Made by a program: the position numbers and the translations under genes
Origin: Sanghuangporus weigelae
Taxonomy: Eukaryota > Basidiomycota > Agaricomycetes > Hymenochaetales > Hymenochaetaceae
Assembly: GCA_033182465.1 (NCBI GenBank)
Contig: CP137324.1
Coordinates: forward strand, 2,582,849 to 2,646,848
Length of the DNA stretch: 64,000 nucleotides
Direction of reading: 5' to 3'
The notes under the pieces: model-generated
What the model was told of the DNA's origin: nothing
The model's database searches: none
The model's input: only the letters and a program-made list of their open reading frames with translations
Shown here: one piece after another, positions 48,558 through 60,778 of the stretch
Layout: each line of letters begins with the position of its first letter
Position numbering within the stretch: the first letter of the stretch is position 1

Positions 48558-50043
48558 TGAAACTCCTGTGGGCGTTCTGATACCGGACAGGGAGTATAAA
48601 GTTCGAGGGGCTGCCTTAGAATACCTTTTGAGTAGTTAGCAGAGAGATACACCTAGACCAGAGGCAAGTGGAAATGAAGGGATAATGGAATATACGAGAG
48701 AAGGGTTGTATGAGGGCTGAGGAACGCGTGGGAAGCGCTCGAGGAATGGATCCCGAGGATGGGCTTCTCCCGAGATTGATGGTGGCGGTGCAAAGGCTAA
48801 ATCGACTCTCCGGCTCAACTGCGAGCTCTGGACTAAAGCCGACTTACACAAGGCACGAGAACTAATCTAACTAAGGCTACGCTAGTCGAACCACCAACTC
48901 GAACGTGACTAATCGACCGTGCTAACTCACTGGGAAGCGATGGCAGCCGATCTCACTCGGAGTCTAAAGTGTCGGAACGCGGCATAACGATTCGAAACGC
49001 GATATGAAGGATGGGGACGGTAACTGAGCGACCTTAACGTGATACAAGAGACGGAGGGACTTTACGGTGATGAAAAGGGATAATATGGTGTCCTTTTCCG
49101 ACGACAGTGGAGAGGGGAAGGTGTTACGAGACCGAAAGCACGCGGCACGCTAAATAACTGGGTTACGAGCGAAACCAGCGAAACCGATCGGAACACGCAA
49201 TGAAGTTTCGATCCGGATGACAGAGACAGGATGGGTCCTTTATACGAACCAGGCGAACTATACGAATGTACGAACGGCTCTGCTGCGAAGAGAGGTCACC
49301 GATCGACTGTACAGAACACGAAATATCGTATATTATGCTTTAGAGACGAGAGAGTTTTCTATGAACAAGAAGAACTCGAAGCTGGGGGACTAGAGACCGT
49401 CTGAGAACTCCCTCCCCCACTACGAGATTCGTGCTAAATTTATACTAAGCGTCCAAACTGAGCCTCCCATCGGTCAGAAAACATAAGCCATAAGAAAAAA
49501 GGGGAACGCATATCACTTATCCACCATGGAGAGGGGCGCATATGAATGGTTAAGGGACACATAAAACAGAAAGAAACAATACTAAGCATGGTCGGAACGA
49601 GAGCATAAAGAAATAAACGGGACGCATATAGAAAGGTGAGATCATAAGCAAAGCCTTTGGAACCGGGTGTCTTTGAGCGGAACAAGTCGGAACTTGGGGA
49701 AAGACTTGGAAAGACCTCGGCTAGCCTTACAGGGCAAATCTGTGACATTTTGAATGGGAGAGGGACTGTGGATGACGCTGCAGGGTCAAATCTCTTTGTC
49801 AGGAGTACGGATCCGGGATCCGGAGACTTGTGATTGACGCGTGTAGGATCGTCGCGTGATTCTTCCGCCGTGTCTTATATGATGGCCGATCACGGAACGG
49901 TGCACGTGCCATTTAGACTATGGCGTTCTTGCTAAGTCCCCTCGCTCTAGCGAAACCAGTTGGAACTGGGCGAAACCAGTTGGAATACCGCGGAACTGGT
50001 TGTAACGACTTCGTATGCTCCCAAGCTTTAGTCTTACTCTTCA
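48558..50043 (-). repeat. LTR, 1.49 kb, inverted mate of 18029-19519
   Basis: On the plus strand it runs from TGAAACTCC to CTTACTCTTCA and is the reverse complement of the LTR at 18029-19519. No target duplication is visible (acgt left, ccga right), so it is a recombined end or a piece of a larger element. It separates the HMUDK gene from the open frame at 50044. Confidence 0.7.
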
Positions 50044-50524
50044 CCGACTCCTTCAGTCCTTGTACAAGTCTCTCGACCGCGTTTCGTCGAAAACGAAGAC
50101 CATCAAGGTGTCACCGGAGGAGATCTTTATCCACAATTCATTGTCTTCACCAGCGCCACCATTTGTTGAATTGAAGGTGCAGAATTCTTTCCGGAATATC
50201 ACTGGAGAGGAGAAGGAAGACGCGGTGATAGACCTCAAGTACACAGGCATTTCGAAACCACATCACATACCAGGGGCTTGGGGAAAGTGTTATGGATTTC
50301 TGCGAGAGGCAGTGAAGGTGCTAGGTCCCGGGTGCATGTTACTTGCGTCTATACGGAGTGCCTCCAGTTGGAGAGATGGCTCAGATCTAAAGGAGTCTTT
50401 GATGGCAGAACTTTCGGCTGATGGTGACTTGTCCAGAGATTTCGTACTTTTAAATAATTTCCTTGAGAGATTCGCGCCGGACAGATACAGATTCACAAAA
50501 AATGTTTTGCTCTTCCCTATGTAG
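50044..50524 (+). CDS. Unrecognised gene 3' end, cut by the LTR
   Basis: A clean open frame of about 160 codons continues out of the LTR and stops at 50524: KTKTIKVSPEEIFIHNS, DAVIDLKYTGISKPHHIPGA, YGFLREAVKVLGPGCMLLAS, FLERFAPDRYRFTKNVLLFP. The globular pattern looks like a real protein C-terminus. No family is recognised. It is tail to tail with the KDZ gene. The upstream part was removed or displaced by the LTR. Confidence 0.5.
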
Positions 50525-50683
50525 TATATTCTTTGCTTGAATTAAATTACGATATGTGCGATAGCAATGATATTTTAATAGTCGACAGTCTCGAGAGTGG
50601 AATAGAAAGGACCTTGGCACAACTCCTCGAATCGGGTACGGTTAATCGATGTGTAGAAGTCGATGCCCTCATAGACCACCCTC

Positions 50684-53600
50684 TTACTCGTCATCACTAT
50701 CAGGTAACAACGAGTCGAGCTCCTCTTCCGGGTCTCGAGCCGGACCGAAGAGCCGTTCCAGTTCCATATTCTCGATGAATTTCCTTAGTTGTTCCTCTTC
50801 GACATCTGATATAGGCGGCGGAACGTTCATGGAATTGTAACTTTCATTCGGCCTGAACAGAGTACGAATCTCGGCCAACCAAAGCGGAGTCTTCTTCAGA
50901 CGGCCGAGAGCTGGATACCACAGTCGGAAGAAGCAAATAGCGAGGTTTTGTTGTATATCCGCCTGTTTTGCGGCGTACGCTCTAAGACCCTCATTCAGCT
51001 CTTTGGAACCAAAATCCGAACTTATTCCTCGCTGGTCCCACTGCTTGGCTTTCCAGATGAGAAAGACCAGGGTTCGGCGCATCTCCTCCATTACAAGTTC
51101 GATCTCTTCTCGCCATCTGTTCCGTTTTGCACGAAGTTTTGCCCACTCGCATCGCAGATGTTCCCCCAGTGCAGGCAAGGAGCTGTCCGAGGTATCTATA
51201 GTGCCAGATGTGAGCCAGGTCCAGGAAGGGGGGGTCTGGTGTCCTTCGCCAGATTGCGCTTCCACGTCCCTACCAGGGTCCCGGACATCCTCGTTGCGGA
51301 GAACTTGAAATTTCTTTCTCCACTCGCCATCGGGCTCTAGCACTTCAAGCGCGTTCTGGGCCTTCCTGTAGACCTCCACGTACTGTTTGATCTTGGACTG
51401 AAAACGCTCAAACACAGCCTGGATTCGAGTATACGGACAGTTCCCTGTCTCTGATACGTGCATGTCTCGCATGACACTGACTGCATGAAGAGTTTGCCTA
51501 TAGTTGCAGATTTTCTCTAGTGCATCGTCCGCTTGGCCGAGGCGAAGGCGCAGTTCGATTGATCGCAGCCTTGAATCGACCATCGAGGGAGATAAGGACG
51601 AAGGCAAGTATAGCGGAGCATGTTCCACATTGTTCGACGTTACATCGATAGTGGGGATGCCCGGAGCATTCTGACACGAGCTGTTTCCCTCAGGATCCTG
51701 GAATAAGAAATAAAAACAAATAGTGAGTTCTTGCGCGACTTAATCTTCTTACTTACAATGGGGTTTCTCCCAGAGACTGATGATGACATGCCAGGACTGC
51801 CTTCAGGTCGAATGGCCTCAGTCGTCTGGTCTTTCACCGCCTCGGATCGAAATACGGCCGCTCCGGGCATATATATGTCTTGAATCTTGCGCCATTTGAT
51901 GATTTGACGACAGAGAGCGTCGCGTTTCATTTCAGACAAAGAGCGCACGCATGAGTCAGAGTCGATGGAAAATTGCAGGGCGATTCTAATAGGCCATTGG
52001 CATTAGTCACGAGTCGTGAATGAAAAGAAATGATGTGAGGCATACTGTTGAGCCTCGAGATCTAAACCACAGGACAAAAATTCCTTTTCGGACATGAACA
52101 CAGGAGTCAAAGCTCCTTTTCTCGCGTCCTCGGCATCCTCCTTGGCGAACTGCAGGCGTATATCCTTCAGGGAAGAATCTTCAAAGAGGAGTAAGCTGAT
52201 GTATAAATTTTAGCAAGAAATACTCACTTGATGTATTCTCATGAAATGGATTCGTGCTCGAGCAATCTGCGTACCACGCGAGAACCTCCGCCTCCCATTG
52301 AGAAACCATTTCTCGAGGGAACATCGATGAGAACTCTGCCAGGGCCTTTTTGCTCCTTGCACTTTCCTTGTTGGCCTCCTTAAGCATCTTCTTCAGCCGT
52401 GACCCAAGAAAAATATATTTTCTCCAGTTCCACCCCGTCCAATGATCGTTGAGGGTCTCCTGTCTTGCGTACATGCCCATTTCTCTTGTTTTCAAATCGG
52501 TCCAAGTCATCCCAACACGTTCCCCGTATGTGCGCCCAACGTAAGGCAAATAGTTCATGTTCTCACTTGCTTGGCATGACTCGTCATGAGCATAGAGATG
52601 AAATTTCGGAACTGCTGAGCGTATGTTGACTGTGGTACTATCGAGCCTCATGTCGTGAGGGAATTGCAACATCCTCTTCGTAAAATTCTGCTTCCATCGA
52701 CATGCAATATGATATGAGACGAATAAATATTTCGCTTTACTGCGTTTGACCAAGGAGAGCAAAATATAATCGATGTTAGAGTAGCTACTAATCTGTCAGT
52801 AATTCGAAGAAAAACAATGAGGTTGGATACCGACCATTCACCCTTTCGCAGATTGCCTACACCACTTGGGAGTACAAATGCGTGTCGTCCGCAAACAACA
52901 GCCGCTACTCCAGTAGCGGCCCGATCCTCATTGGTATTTGCTTGCATGACAGCGTTGTGATGAGAGCGGCAAGTATTATCCTGGACAAGACAGGTAAGTG
53001 AGTCGAAAAAAATATGTGCATGACGAAGAATAAGCTTACTACGCGTGATGTCGGAAGAGTTTGAAGAGTGGCATTGTACCGAGCGTTGTCAACGTAGTAG
53101 GACCATCCCGGGGCTAGATCAACGTCCTTGATACCTCTGTCTTTGAGCCACAAGCAGAAGTTCCTGTCTACGGCCAAAAATTGCATATGAATCCATCTGG
53201 ATGAAGCGTAAGGTACAAGCCATACGTTTATAAGCACTGTGCACTCACCGCTTTTCCGATGGTAGTGATTCCCATTCACGAGGTAAGTTACAGTCAGGAT
53301 GAGGGCAAGCAGGACACTCGACAGTCAGCTCACCTTCCTCTGTCCCCGCTGCACCCGTTGCAGAGTGGCCGCGACCTGCACACTTCAACATCATGAGATG
53401 TTTCCAGAGGCAGATGGAAATCATGAAGTCATCGTATCCATACTGAGAAGACATGTTAGTAGGTAGCTGCGTGAAATACAAGACATTCCTTACAAATTCG
53501 TGTGGCTTGCTGTTGTCTGTACGGCGGAGCATTGAGAGATAGAAATCATGGGCATTGATCTTGCTCTGTAACGTGAGCTCGTGGAAGAGATCCAGAACAT

Positions 53601-54438
53601 CAAAGGTGAATGCTGTTCTCGGCCGCTTTCTTGATGCTGAGAACAATCGTGATCGCAGAAGCTGGATGCGATAAGGAACGAATTCACCACAGTGGCAAAA
53701 GTCAATGTCGACACTGTGAAATCCCGTCATGTCCATGACAATGAAATCTTTGTGCCCAGGACTAGGTGTAATGCAAGACTGGCCGTAATGGCCCAGCTGA
53801 AAGCGGTAGCCAAGAGACTTGAGAGACGTTTTCTTGAAAAATTGACCAGTCCAGGACTTCATAAAATGATTAGACATGTCACACAGCCAACTCGGAGAAA
53901 CGTGGCTCACTTCAATTCGGTGAAACGGCATCATCTTATGACTGTCACAGATGCACGTCTTACACAAAAGAGACACCTGGCCGCAGTCGATGCACCTATA
54001 CTGTCCAAAATTTCCTGTTTTCTCTGCGCAGCTAGTGCACAGTCCGTCATCTCGACATCCCTGCCTTCCTTCGTGCCGTAGGATCTCGTTCAGGTAAGTA
54101 TTGCGTTCCGGAATCCAGGAAAGTAATCGCTTCTACTGAAGGTTTATAATTCGGTATGCTGATCAAGACAAGATACTCACCTGAATTGTGCCACGACCAC
54201 TCTTTATCCTACCAGACTCTTCCTCACTGGATGAATTGACAGTGTCGTTATCGTCTGAGGACCAGCCCGAAGTCAAGGGCCCAACACCACTGGGTATATC
54301 ATTCTCTTTCTCCTCTTCAGCTGTATCCTCAGCAGTCCTCCGACGTGTAGGACGTTTCTTCGAGTGCTGGGCCGTGCCCTCTTGAAATTCCACCACCTTG
54401 CGCATGACAGAGTCAATCCACATGAATGCGTCAGTCAC
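50684..54438 (-). CDS. KDZ-type transposase with CxC2 cysteine cluster
   Basis: A transposase of the Kyakuja-Dileera-Zisupton class. Exons join without stops as far as I could follow: 54438-54181 (acidic, Ser-rich leader), 54132-53494, 53442-53249, 53196 onward and further exons to the stop at 50684, about 1,000 residues. N-terminal zinc-type cluster: [40 protein letters not shown]. Then [95 protein letters not shown] (first acidic residue), [27 protein letters not shown], then [14 protein letters not shown] and a long helical C-terminus ending [16 protein letters not shown] has His where the family usually has Asp (YDIACQW), a position thought to be catalytic. No terminal repeats or target duplications were found. 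Confidence 0.85.
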
Positions 54439-54919
54439 GACTTTGTCTTACATCATAAACTCTCAATCGCATTATCATGCTTCTCTTTTCCCATGAGTAA
54501 CATTTGTACCAAGCACAGGGCAGGAGGAATTTTTTTAGGCAAGCATCTGCATGAAAAGTTCAGAGTGCCATTATTTATATTATTGGAAAAAAAAAAGCGC
54601 TGTAATCATCATCCGATTCGAAATCAATCTTATTCTTCTTGTCGTACATATTTCAACACGAATTCGAATGAACTAATTTAGTCCCTAACTGCATTCTGAA
54701 CACAAGTTGCATTTCCGTTTCGCTGAACCAGGACATATCGTTCCTATACACATATTGGTCTCCAGTAAATCAGTTTAGACAACTGGACTTACCTGTTTGG
54801 AATATGCCCACTCGACTACCAGCCGCCCACCTCGGATTCTGCCGGACATTAACGGAGGATGGTATGAGATCAGGGTGACTTAAAAAATATATCCTGATGA
54901 CCTGACCTTCTTGGTTTTG
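54439..54919. other. AT-rich spacer, no gene seen
   Basis: Upstream flank of the KDZ gene, including an A run near 54585; presumably contains its promoter. Nothing specific is recognisable. Confidence 0.45.
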
Positions 54920-55735
54920 TTATCCCTCCTGAGCAGCATGAGACGGACGATGCTCAGGAGAGGGGACGCTTGACCAATTACCACTCCACGTCGTTTGTTG
55001 TTCCACCTGGGCACGAGACGGACGATGCTCCTCAGGAGAGGGGACACTTGACCAATTACCACTCCACGTCGTTTGTTGTTCCGAGAGACGACGCTGCTCA
55101 GGAGAGGGGGCCCTTGACCGATTACCACCCCACGTCGAAGGGGGAGGAGATAATGACATGGGGGACATGGGCGCGGAGTGATCGGAGATCCCGCCTTGAT
55201 AATCACTCCCACCGCTCCCCAGAGACAACGGACTGACTGCCTGTCCACGACGGACCTGGAAGAGTTCGGTGATGGTTGTCTGTGGACCCCCAGCCTGGCC
55301 CCCAGCAGAAGGACTACTGCCGGTTGACCTACTGCCGGTTGACCTACTGCCGGTTGACCTACTGCCGGTTGACCTACTGCCGGTTGACCTTGAATCTGGG
55401 TCTGAGGAGGAGGGGATGCTACGATGATGCATTAGGGGAGAGCCCGTGGAGGGCCCCGACCGACCCGACGACGAGCCATACAACGAATATGTGAGATCGG
55501 GGACACCCTGGTGGGAACGACCCCCACGCCTTCTGCGGTTGGGGTGGTCGTGGAGGTATGCTAAAAAACCGAGGGCGCACTCCATAAAATCATCCTCATT
55601 CGGGCGACGCCCGCAATCCGTCGCATCTTGATTGGAAGGACTAGCAGCATCTTCAGCACCGGCGAGCAGTTCCGAAATTTCTCGTATCACATTTCTTATA
55701 GTGGAAGGCTGGGCAGTGCGTGTGCCTGAACACAA
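54920..55735 (-). CDS. Low-complexity repeat protein of unknown function
   Basis: A 271-codon frame. The N-terminal third is helical (IREISELLAGAEDAASPSNQ, DFMECALGFLAYLHDHPN), followed by five RSTGS repeats, Ser/Gly/Pro-rich sequence, and three copies of a module around QTTWSGNWSSVPSPE. Upstream exons probably exist beyond 55735 (an intron acceptor would suit that position). The repetitive C-terminal half recalls regulatory or adaptor proteins found beside basidiomycete transposons, but no family is recognised. Confidence 0.45.
   Translation of the reverse strand: MCSGTRTAQPSTIRNVIREISELLAGAEDAASPSNQDATDCGRRPNEDDFMECALGFLAYLHDHPNRRRRGGRSHQGVPDLTYSLYGSSSGRSGPSTGSPLMHHRSIPSSSDPDSRSTGSRSTGSRSTGSRSTGSRSTGSSPSAGGQAGGPQTTITELFQVRRGQAVSPLSLGSGGSDYQGGISDHSAPMSPMSLSPPPSTWGGNRSRAPSPEQRRLSEQQTTWSGNWSSVPSPEEHRPSRAQVEQQTTWSGNWSSVPSPEHRPSHAAQEG
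54952..55140. repeat. Three tandem copies of a 60-70 bp unit
   Basis: Units share gctcaggagagggg and gaccaattaccactccacgt; they encode the repeated WSGNWSSVPSPE module on the minus strand. Confidence 0.8.
55316..55391. repeat. 15-bp tandem repeat, five units
   Basis: The unit CTGCCGGTTGACCTA repeats exactly five times (RSTGS on the minus strand). Confidence 0.9.
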
Positions 55736-57431
55736 GCATGCATTGCCTGGATGAATGAGCGTCAGATCAGATCAATATTCATCAAAACGAGTGCGGACTC
55801 TGACCAGGTTGGCCAGTTTGCGCTAGACGATTATCGATAAGCAAAAACAGGAAGAAAGGTATATAACAAGTCTACTCACGGACTTGCAAATTTGGAAGTG
55901 GGGCGGTGTTGCGAGACCGCCTGGACGAGGATGAAGATGGAAGTGAGGCGGTGTTGCAAGCCCGCCTGGATGAGGATGAAGAGGAACTATAAGCCATTGA
56001 TGCGAGTGGGCATTTGGTTTCAGTACAAGACTAGAGGGGTGAACCTAAGATCTTTTATATTGATCAAGTGGGAACATGCATATAACTGGACCAGTACTCA
56101 CAGGACCCATACGAGAACCACGAATCCCGAGCCATGGGACCATGAAGGTATTGAAGAAGCGATAGTAAGAAGCAACAGTACCTGGGAGCATGTATAGTCG
56201 TTGTAGTGAACATGATACCAAATCAAGCGTTGTAGCCCCAACTTAAACATCTCATCGCCTGTCTGAGCATATCTGGAGGGGCTGGAATAGATCAGCTGGG
56301 CTGACCAGTACTGATTTAGTCCATCTTGTCGACTGTACTAGATAGAAATAGATCACAATTACCCTTGTGTTATCTGGGAGCCCTCACGTCTTTCTTCCTT
56401 CTCGACACCATCCACAATAGATTGTATTATGTTGTCCGTTATGGATTTGTGATTCCCAACGACCTGCCTGTCGTCCTGGTATCACATCAGCCGCCATCGC
56501 TTCTCTCGCTTCTCCCAGTACACTTCCGCAATTCGGTCATCTGCTTGCTCGAACACCCCTACCCTCCAAACACTTCTGAGAGAGGACGACTGACCCTTCC
56601 CACTCGTCATCATCGACATAAAGTTCGCAGTGAAGTCGGGGTCCTGTTGGTCATGTGGATCCGGCGAGAATCGAGCTCAACACACAGACAAAAATAATCA
56701 GATCCCAAAAAACAGAACGGCACTCTTAATTCTCGAATCACGGTTTGTGAAACTGACGGGCTGACTACCCGAGAACCTAAACTGAACAAACGGAGGAAAC
56801 GGCGTTCTATGGTCTCGCCTCTAAATTAAGCCTGAAGAGATGGCAAGAACAAGTCAGTAATAATCAATCGTCGACACATACCTCCGTCATTCGTAATGTT
56901 GAAGAGCTTTATGATCTCAAACAGTGTCTCTTGGTCAACAGCAATGAACTTCTGGTCCCATTCGCGTGATATTGGTCATGCACAGAGATAGGCGTGGGTC
57001 GTTTTTTGTATTTTTTATGTCAACGAGCCGCATGTCAGACCATACAACCGCTTCTTCCATCCGTTCTCTAATTGCTGCTCTTCGTCCTCTGCTTGAGAAT
57101 GTCGCCCATATGGCCTCCTGTGCAGAGGAGCATACATGTGAAGAGATGTGATTGCTAGTCACCAAGTAAGCCACCTCGTTGTTGTGGTTGAGTCAGACAA
57201 CAGCGAGGGAGATCGACAAACCCTAGCCTAGCCTCAGCTTGATTACGGGATCCAGTCATGATGACAACGCCTCTGGGGATTTTAGTTCGACTACAGGTTC
57301 TGATTCTGTAATCTGATTAAAATTTGAGGTAATTGCTATATTTGGGATGGTTTACTTAATTCAAAACCCGTGACTTTAATATGGCACAACTGCTCTGCAT
57401 GTCACGTAGAAGTTGTCTACTACTCTGCAAA
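55736..57431. other. No supported gene
   Basis: It contains a short local duplication near 55900-55980 (gaggatgaagatggaagtg) and open frames such as 56326-56697 without recognisable features. Some exon of the low-complexity gene may lie at its left end. Confidence 0.35.
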
Positions 57432-58450
57432 ATGAATACACAATTTTCCGACCAGTATATGCTTGTGAGGCACCTCTCCGAGCAGCAGTATCAAGCCGAC
57501 GCTGCACGATCTTCACCTGTACAAGCAGGCTCGAGCCTTCCGCCCTCTACCTTGTCCAGTTCGGACACAGGACCGAGCCTCTCTGACCCGCCTTTGCCTG
57601 ACCCTCTGCCTGTGGAGCAAATTGATGCACTAAAGAGTCGAGTTGCTCAGCCTGAGGTACGTATTGCTCAATTGTCACTATACTTCTTACTTACCAGGGC
57701 TGTCTTTGTTCTTCCCTCTATATGAAGGAGTTGACCGGTTTCGTAGACGACGAAGGAGATGGAGGCCCACAAGCGAGAAGAAATCAAAAGAAAGACTTTC
57801 TGTTGGGTGGGAAGTGCAAGTTTCTGTCAGCCGAGCAAAAAAAAGCTCGGCAGGAGCTTGCAGTACGTACCTTCATATTTTTTTTCGACTGACTATATGC
57901 GACTAAGAAACATCAGATGAGAATCAAACAGGTCATGAAAACGCTCACCAACAGAGGACAAGACCCTGAGAGCAGTGAGGATGCAGCCCAGGCCAGTCTT
58001 CCTGACCTTCCCGACCACCACCAACAACGGCCGAAGTTTGCTGAAGATGCAGAACTGATCAATGGAACCGTCGAGTTGGTACTTATTGATCACAGAGTGA
58101 GGACCGGCCGACTCGAGCTTGACTATATGTCTCGTAGCTTGTTCAATACTCATGTTCGTCAAATAGATCGATGAACAGACGGGCAATTTTTTGTGCGGCG
58201 ATGTTCATTTCAACAAAGCCGACTTGTGTCAGCTTGCAACACTGGCCTTTAGGAACCAAAAAAGACAGTACCTGATGCAGCTGAACATCTCGATGAAGAA
58301 AGACAGACTTTGTATAGACTGTAGAGCTTCAAGAAACACGGACATGCATTTGTGCTCGACCTCCAACCTGAATTGTTATGTTTTCGGCATAAATGTTCAA
58401 GCAGTCATTCCGATTGGCATAATTTACCTTCTGGGTGTGTATTTCAGGTA
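57432..58450 (+). pseudogene. Unrecognised Agaricomycete-type gene, N-terminal half
   Basis: ATG at 57432 opens MNTQFSDQYMLVRHL, a Ser/Pro-rich stretch, then a coiled segment (IDALKSRVAQPE). After an intron: ELTGFVDDEGDGGPQARRNQ, KKDFLLGGKCKFLSAEQKKA. After another: MRIKQVMKTLTNRGQ. Then FNKADLCQLATLAFRNQKRQ near 58210-58265, which is followed by stops in the same frame. I recall such patterns from large, unnamed mushroom proteins, but assign no role. The C-terminal half is missing on this strand; see the minus-strand gene at 58585-59252. Confidence 0.35.
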
Positions 58451-58584
58451 ACCATTAATAGACGTACATGCATTGTTTCAGGATCCTGATTTACAGTTAT
58501 AATGGGACGACCAAGCACGAGAGTACATTGCACGCTGCTTTTAGAGTGTTGAACCCAGATGCAGTAACTAGAAGCCATCAAGAA

Positions 58585-59252
58585 ACCTAGTCGACGTCGA
58601 CATCAGAAACAAAGCCAAGGTCAAGATCAGCTGGGTCAGAACGCTGAAGCTTCGTCCAACAAGATTTCTTGTGGTCTTCGTCGTCTGACAGCCACGCCGT
58701 ATCAACCATAAACGGCCAAACCACCTTCTTGCACTTTGGGATTTTGGAAGAGGTGTTGCCAATGAAAACCCGCCTAGTCCGGTGATGTGAGTTTGCCCGA
58801 GTTTCATTCTTAAGCTTATCCAGTCGCTTATAGACCTCAGTAAGCTGTACGAGTTCGTGAGTTGGCGTTGATAGCGACTCATCAACTGACCTTCGCTGAG
58901 CGAAACGCAGGCTTCCTCTCCTCCCACATCTGGACCTTCTGCGCCCTCTGGGTAAGTCCAGTGACCGTAAAACGGATCGTTCGCGCCATTTGCACGACTT
59001 CTTCTCTTTTCTTCAGTTCATCATCTTCCTCATCTTCGTCTGATTCTCCTTCATCACTCGATGGGTTCGGAATGTCCGTAGAGTCTAGTTCACTGAGGAG
59101 CTCTGTCATGCAGTCCGATTGAAAAATTTCGGCTGGCAAATCCATCCATAGAATGTGGTGCAACCAGCTAGGCCGAAGGGAAGTGCACAATTGGGAAGTA
59201 GCTCGCATTGATATAGATAATGAGTAGGAGCACTTGCACAAACAGGTACACG
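58585..59252 (-). pseudogene. Unrecognised gene, cut at its 5' side by a solo LTR
   Basis: Read leftwards from the LTR at 59253: LHHILWMDLPAEIFQSDCM, an acidic block (SSDEGESDEDEEDDELKK), ARTIRFTVTGLTQRAQKVQM, an intron near 58880, ELVQLTEVYKRLDKLKN, CKKVVWPFMVDTAWLSDDED and DLDLGFVSDVDVD to a stop at 58587. The WPFMV...W motif and acidic end look like the C-terminus of the same kind of protein whose N-terminal half lies at 57432-58450 on the opposite strand. Function unknown. Confidence 0.4.
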
Positions 59253-60774
59253 TTGTAGTGCGCCGCACTTGCCTGTACCGGTACATCGGTACAGGCCCCT
59301 CAGTACTCCGTACAGTATACCATCGTGCGGCGACCGCTACACCTCCGCCGCTCCTTAAGACCTTCCAAACCGCCGCTCCTTGATTCGCGGCTCAACCAAT
59401 ACGTCCGCCGCCTCCTGTCCTTCGAAGACTTCCCAAACCGAGTATGCTTGGCCAGCCGCACTTTCTGATGCGCGGGCGCCGGGAACATTGCAGCGGATGT
59501 ATCGGCTACGGCGGCGGAAGGATATCGAACCGAATAGCCGATGGAATATTTGTCGGCTCCTGTTGATTGGCTTATCCGACGTCGGGTAGTGGTTTTACAA
59601 GGTCCCAGGTACCACATTTCATGTTCATACTATGCTGCTTCGTGCGCCGAGTCCAATTGTCGGACGCAGCGGCCACTTACGTATTCCCCTTTTAGTATTA
59701 TTGCCTCCCCTGATGTTTCATATTCGTGTGGTGTGACCACTTAGCGATCCGAGCGCGCCCGATGATGATGCGCCGCGCCAATCACCGCCAGCCCGATCAG
59801 CGCGCGCCCGTGTCTTGGCAGCTTCGCGGCGCGCCCCGATCTTCGGGTCCGCACCGATTGCGTGCCTGTGACGCGCCGTCACTGTCGCCGCCTCTGTGAC
59901 GCTCTTCCCCAGCATTCCCCAGTATATATAGACCTCATGTATGTAGTGTTCAGAAGCAGTAGTTCAGAATAGATCTCAGTGCACTCCTCTCGTCTCTGTT
60001 AGCCCTTTTTGCTCTCTATCGCCTTCGCCGAAGACCGTGTGCCGACACAAGACGCCGCCCCCGTTTAAGGGAATAACAGGGGCACGTGCTCACTCGCCAC
60101 TGCGCAAGTGATCGGCAGAGCTATCCCCCGTCCTGGGAATCGGCAGCGCCGTCGCCCCCTTGATAATCGGCGACACCGTCGCTCTCCTGGTAATCGGCGG
60201 CACCGTCGCTCTACTAGTAATTGCCGCCGCTCACAGGACTCGACAGCGCCATCGCCCTCTTGACAATCGGCGACACCGTCGCTCTCCTGGTAATTGGCGA
60301 CACCGCCGCTCTCCTGGGAATCGGCAGCGCCATCGCCCTCTTGACAATCGGCGACACCGTCGCTCTCCTGGTAATCGGCGACACCATCGCCCTCCTGGTA
60401 ATCGGCGGCACCGTCGCTCTACTAGTAATCGCCGCCGCTCGCAGGACTCGACAGCGCCGTCGCTCTACTACTTATTCGCGACGCAGACATCTTGACTCGT
60501 CGGCGGCTCTGTCTCGTACATTATCGGCGGCGCCCCCTCTATATGCGGATCATACCATAGCCCTTACGATTGAGCTCTCCCCACGACTGAGCGCGCATCC
60601 CGATCGGCAGCAGTGCTTCCGGGTCAAATTGTCCACCACGGCACCGAGCTGTCCAGGAGGTTTAGCCACGAGTTGGATCCCTTCTTACCTCTCCGATCTT
60701 TGACACCGCCGACGCCTCTCTGTGGTCGAACGCCATCGCCTTCGCCACTGCTTAAGAGGGTCTGATAGTCTACA
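59253..60774 (+). mobile_element. Solo LTR, 1522 bp, TSD ACGT
   Basis: Same family as 45725-47067 with the same ends and ACGT at 59249-59252 and 60775-60778. It is longer because the tandem block at 60120-60440 holds more copies of the unit (atcggc / ccgtcgctctcctggtaat). TATATATAG lies near 59927. Confidence 0.92.
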
Positions 60775-60778
60775 ACGT

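Noticed and set aside
18029-50043. The two inverted LTRs as the ends of one giant element or inversion
   Set aside because: Their flanking bases do not match as target duplications in the present or in an uninverted arrangement (gcgt versus acgt is the closest), so the idea has no direct support.
45498-54438. A complete TET/JBP-HMUDK-KDZ cluster
   Set aside because: No TET/JBP dioxygenase motif (HxD with a distal His and Arg) was seen in this region; the only 2OG dioxygenase here is the carnitine-type one at 24-25.7 kb.
55316-55391. Five short direct repeats resembling a CRISPR array
   Set aside because: The units are contiguous with no spacers, encode RSTGS, and the genome is fungal.
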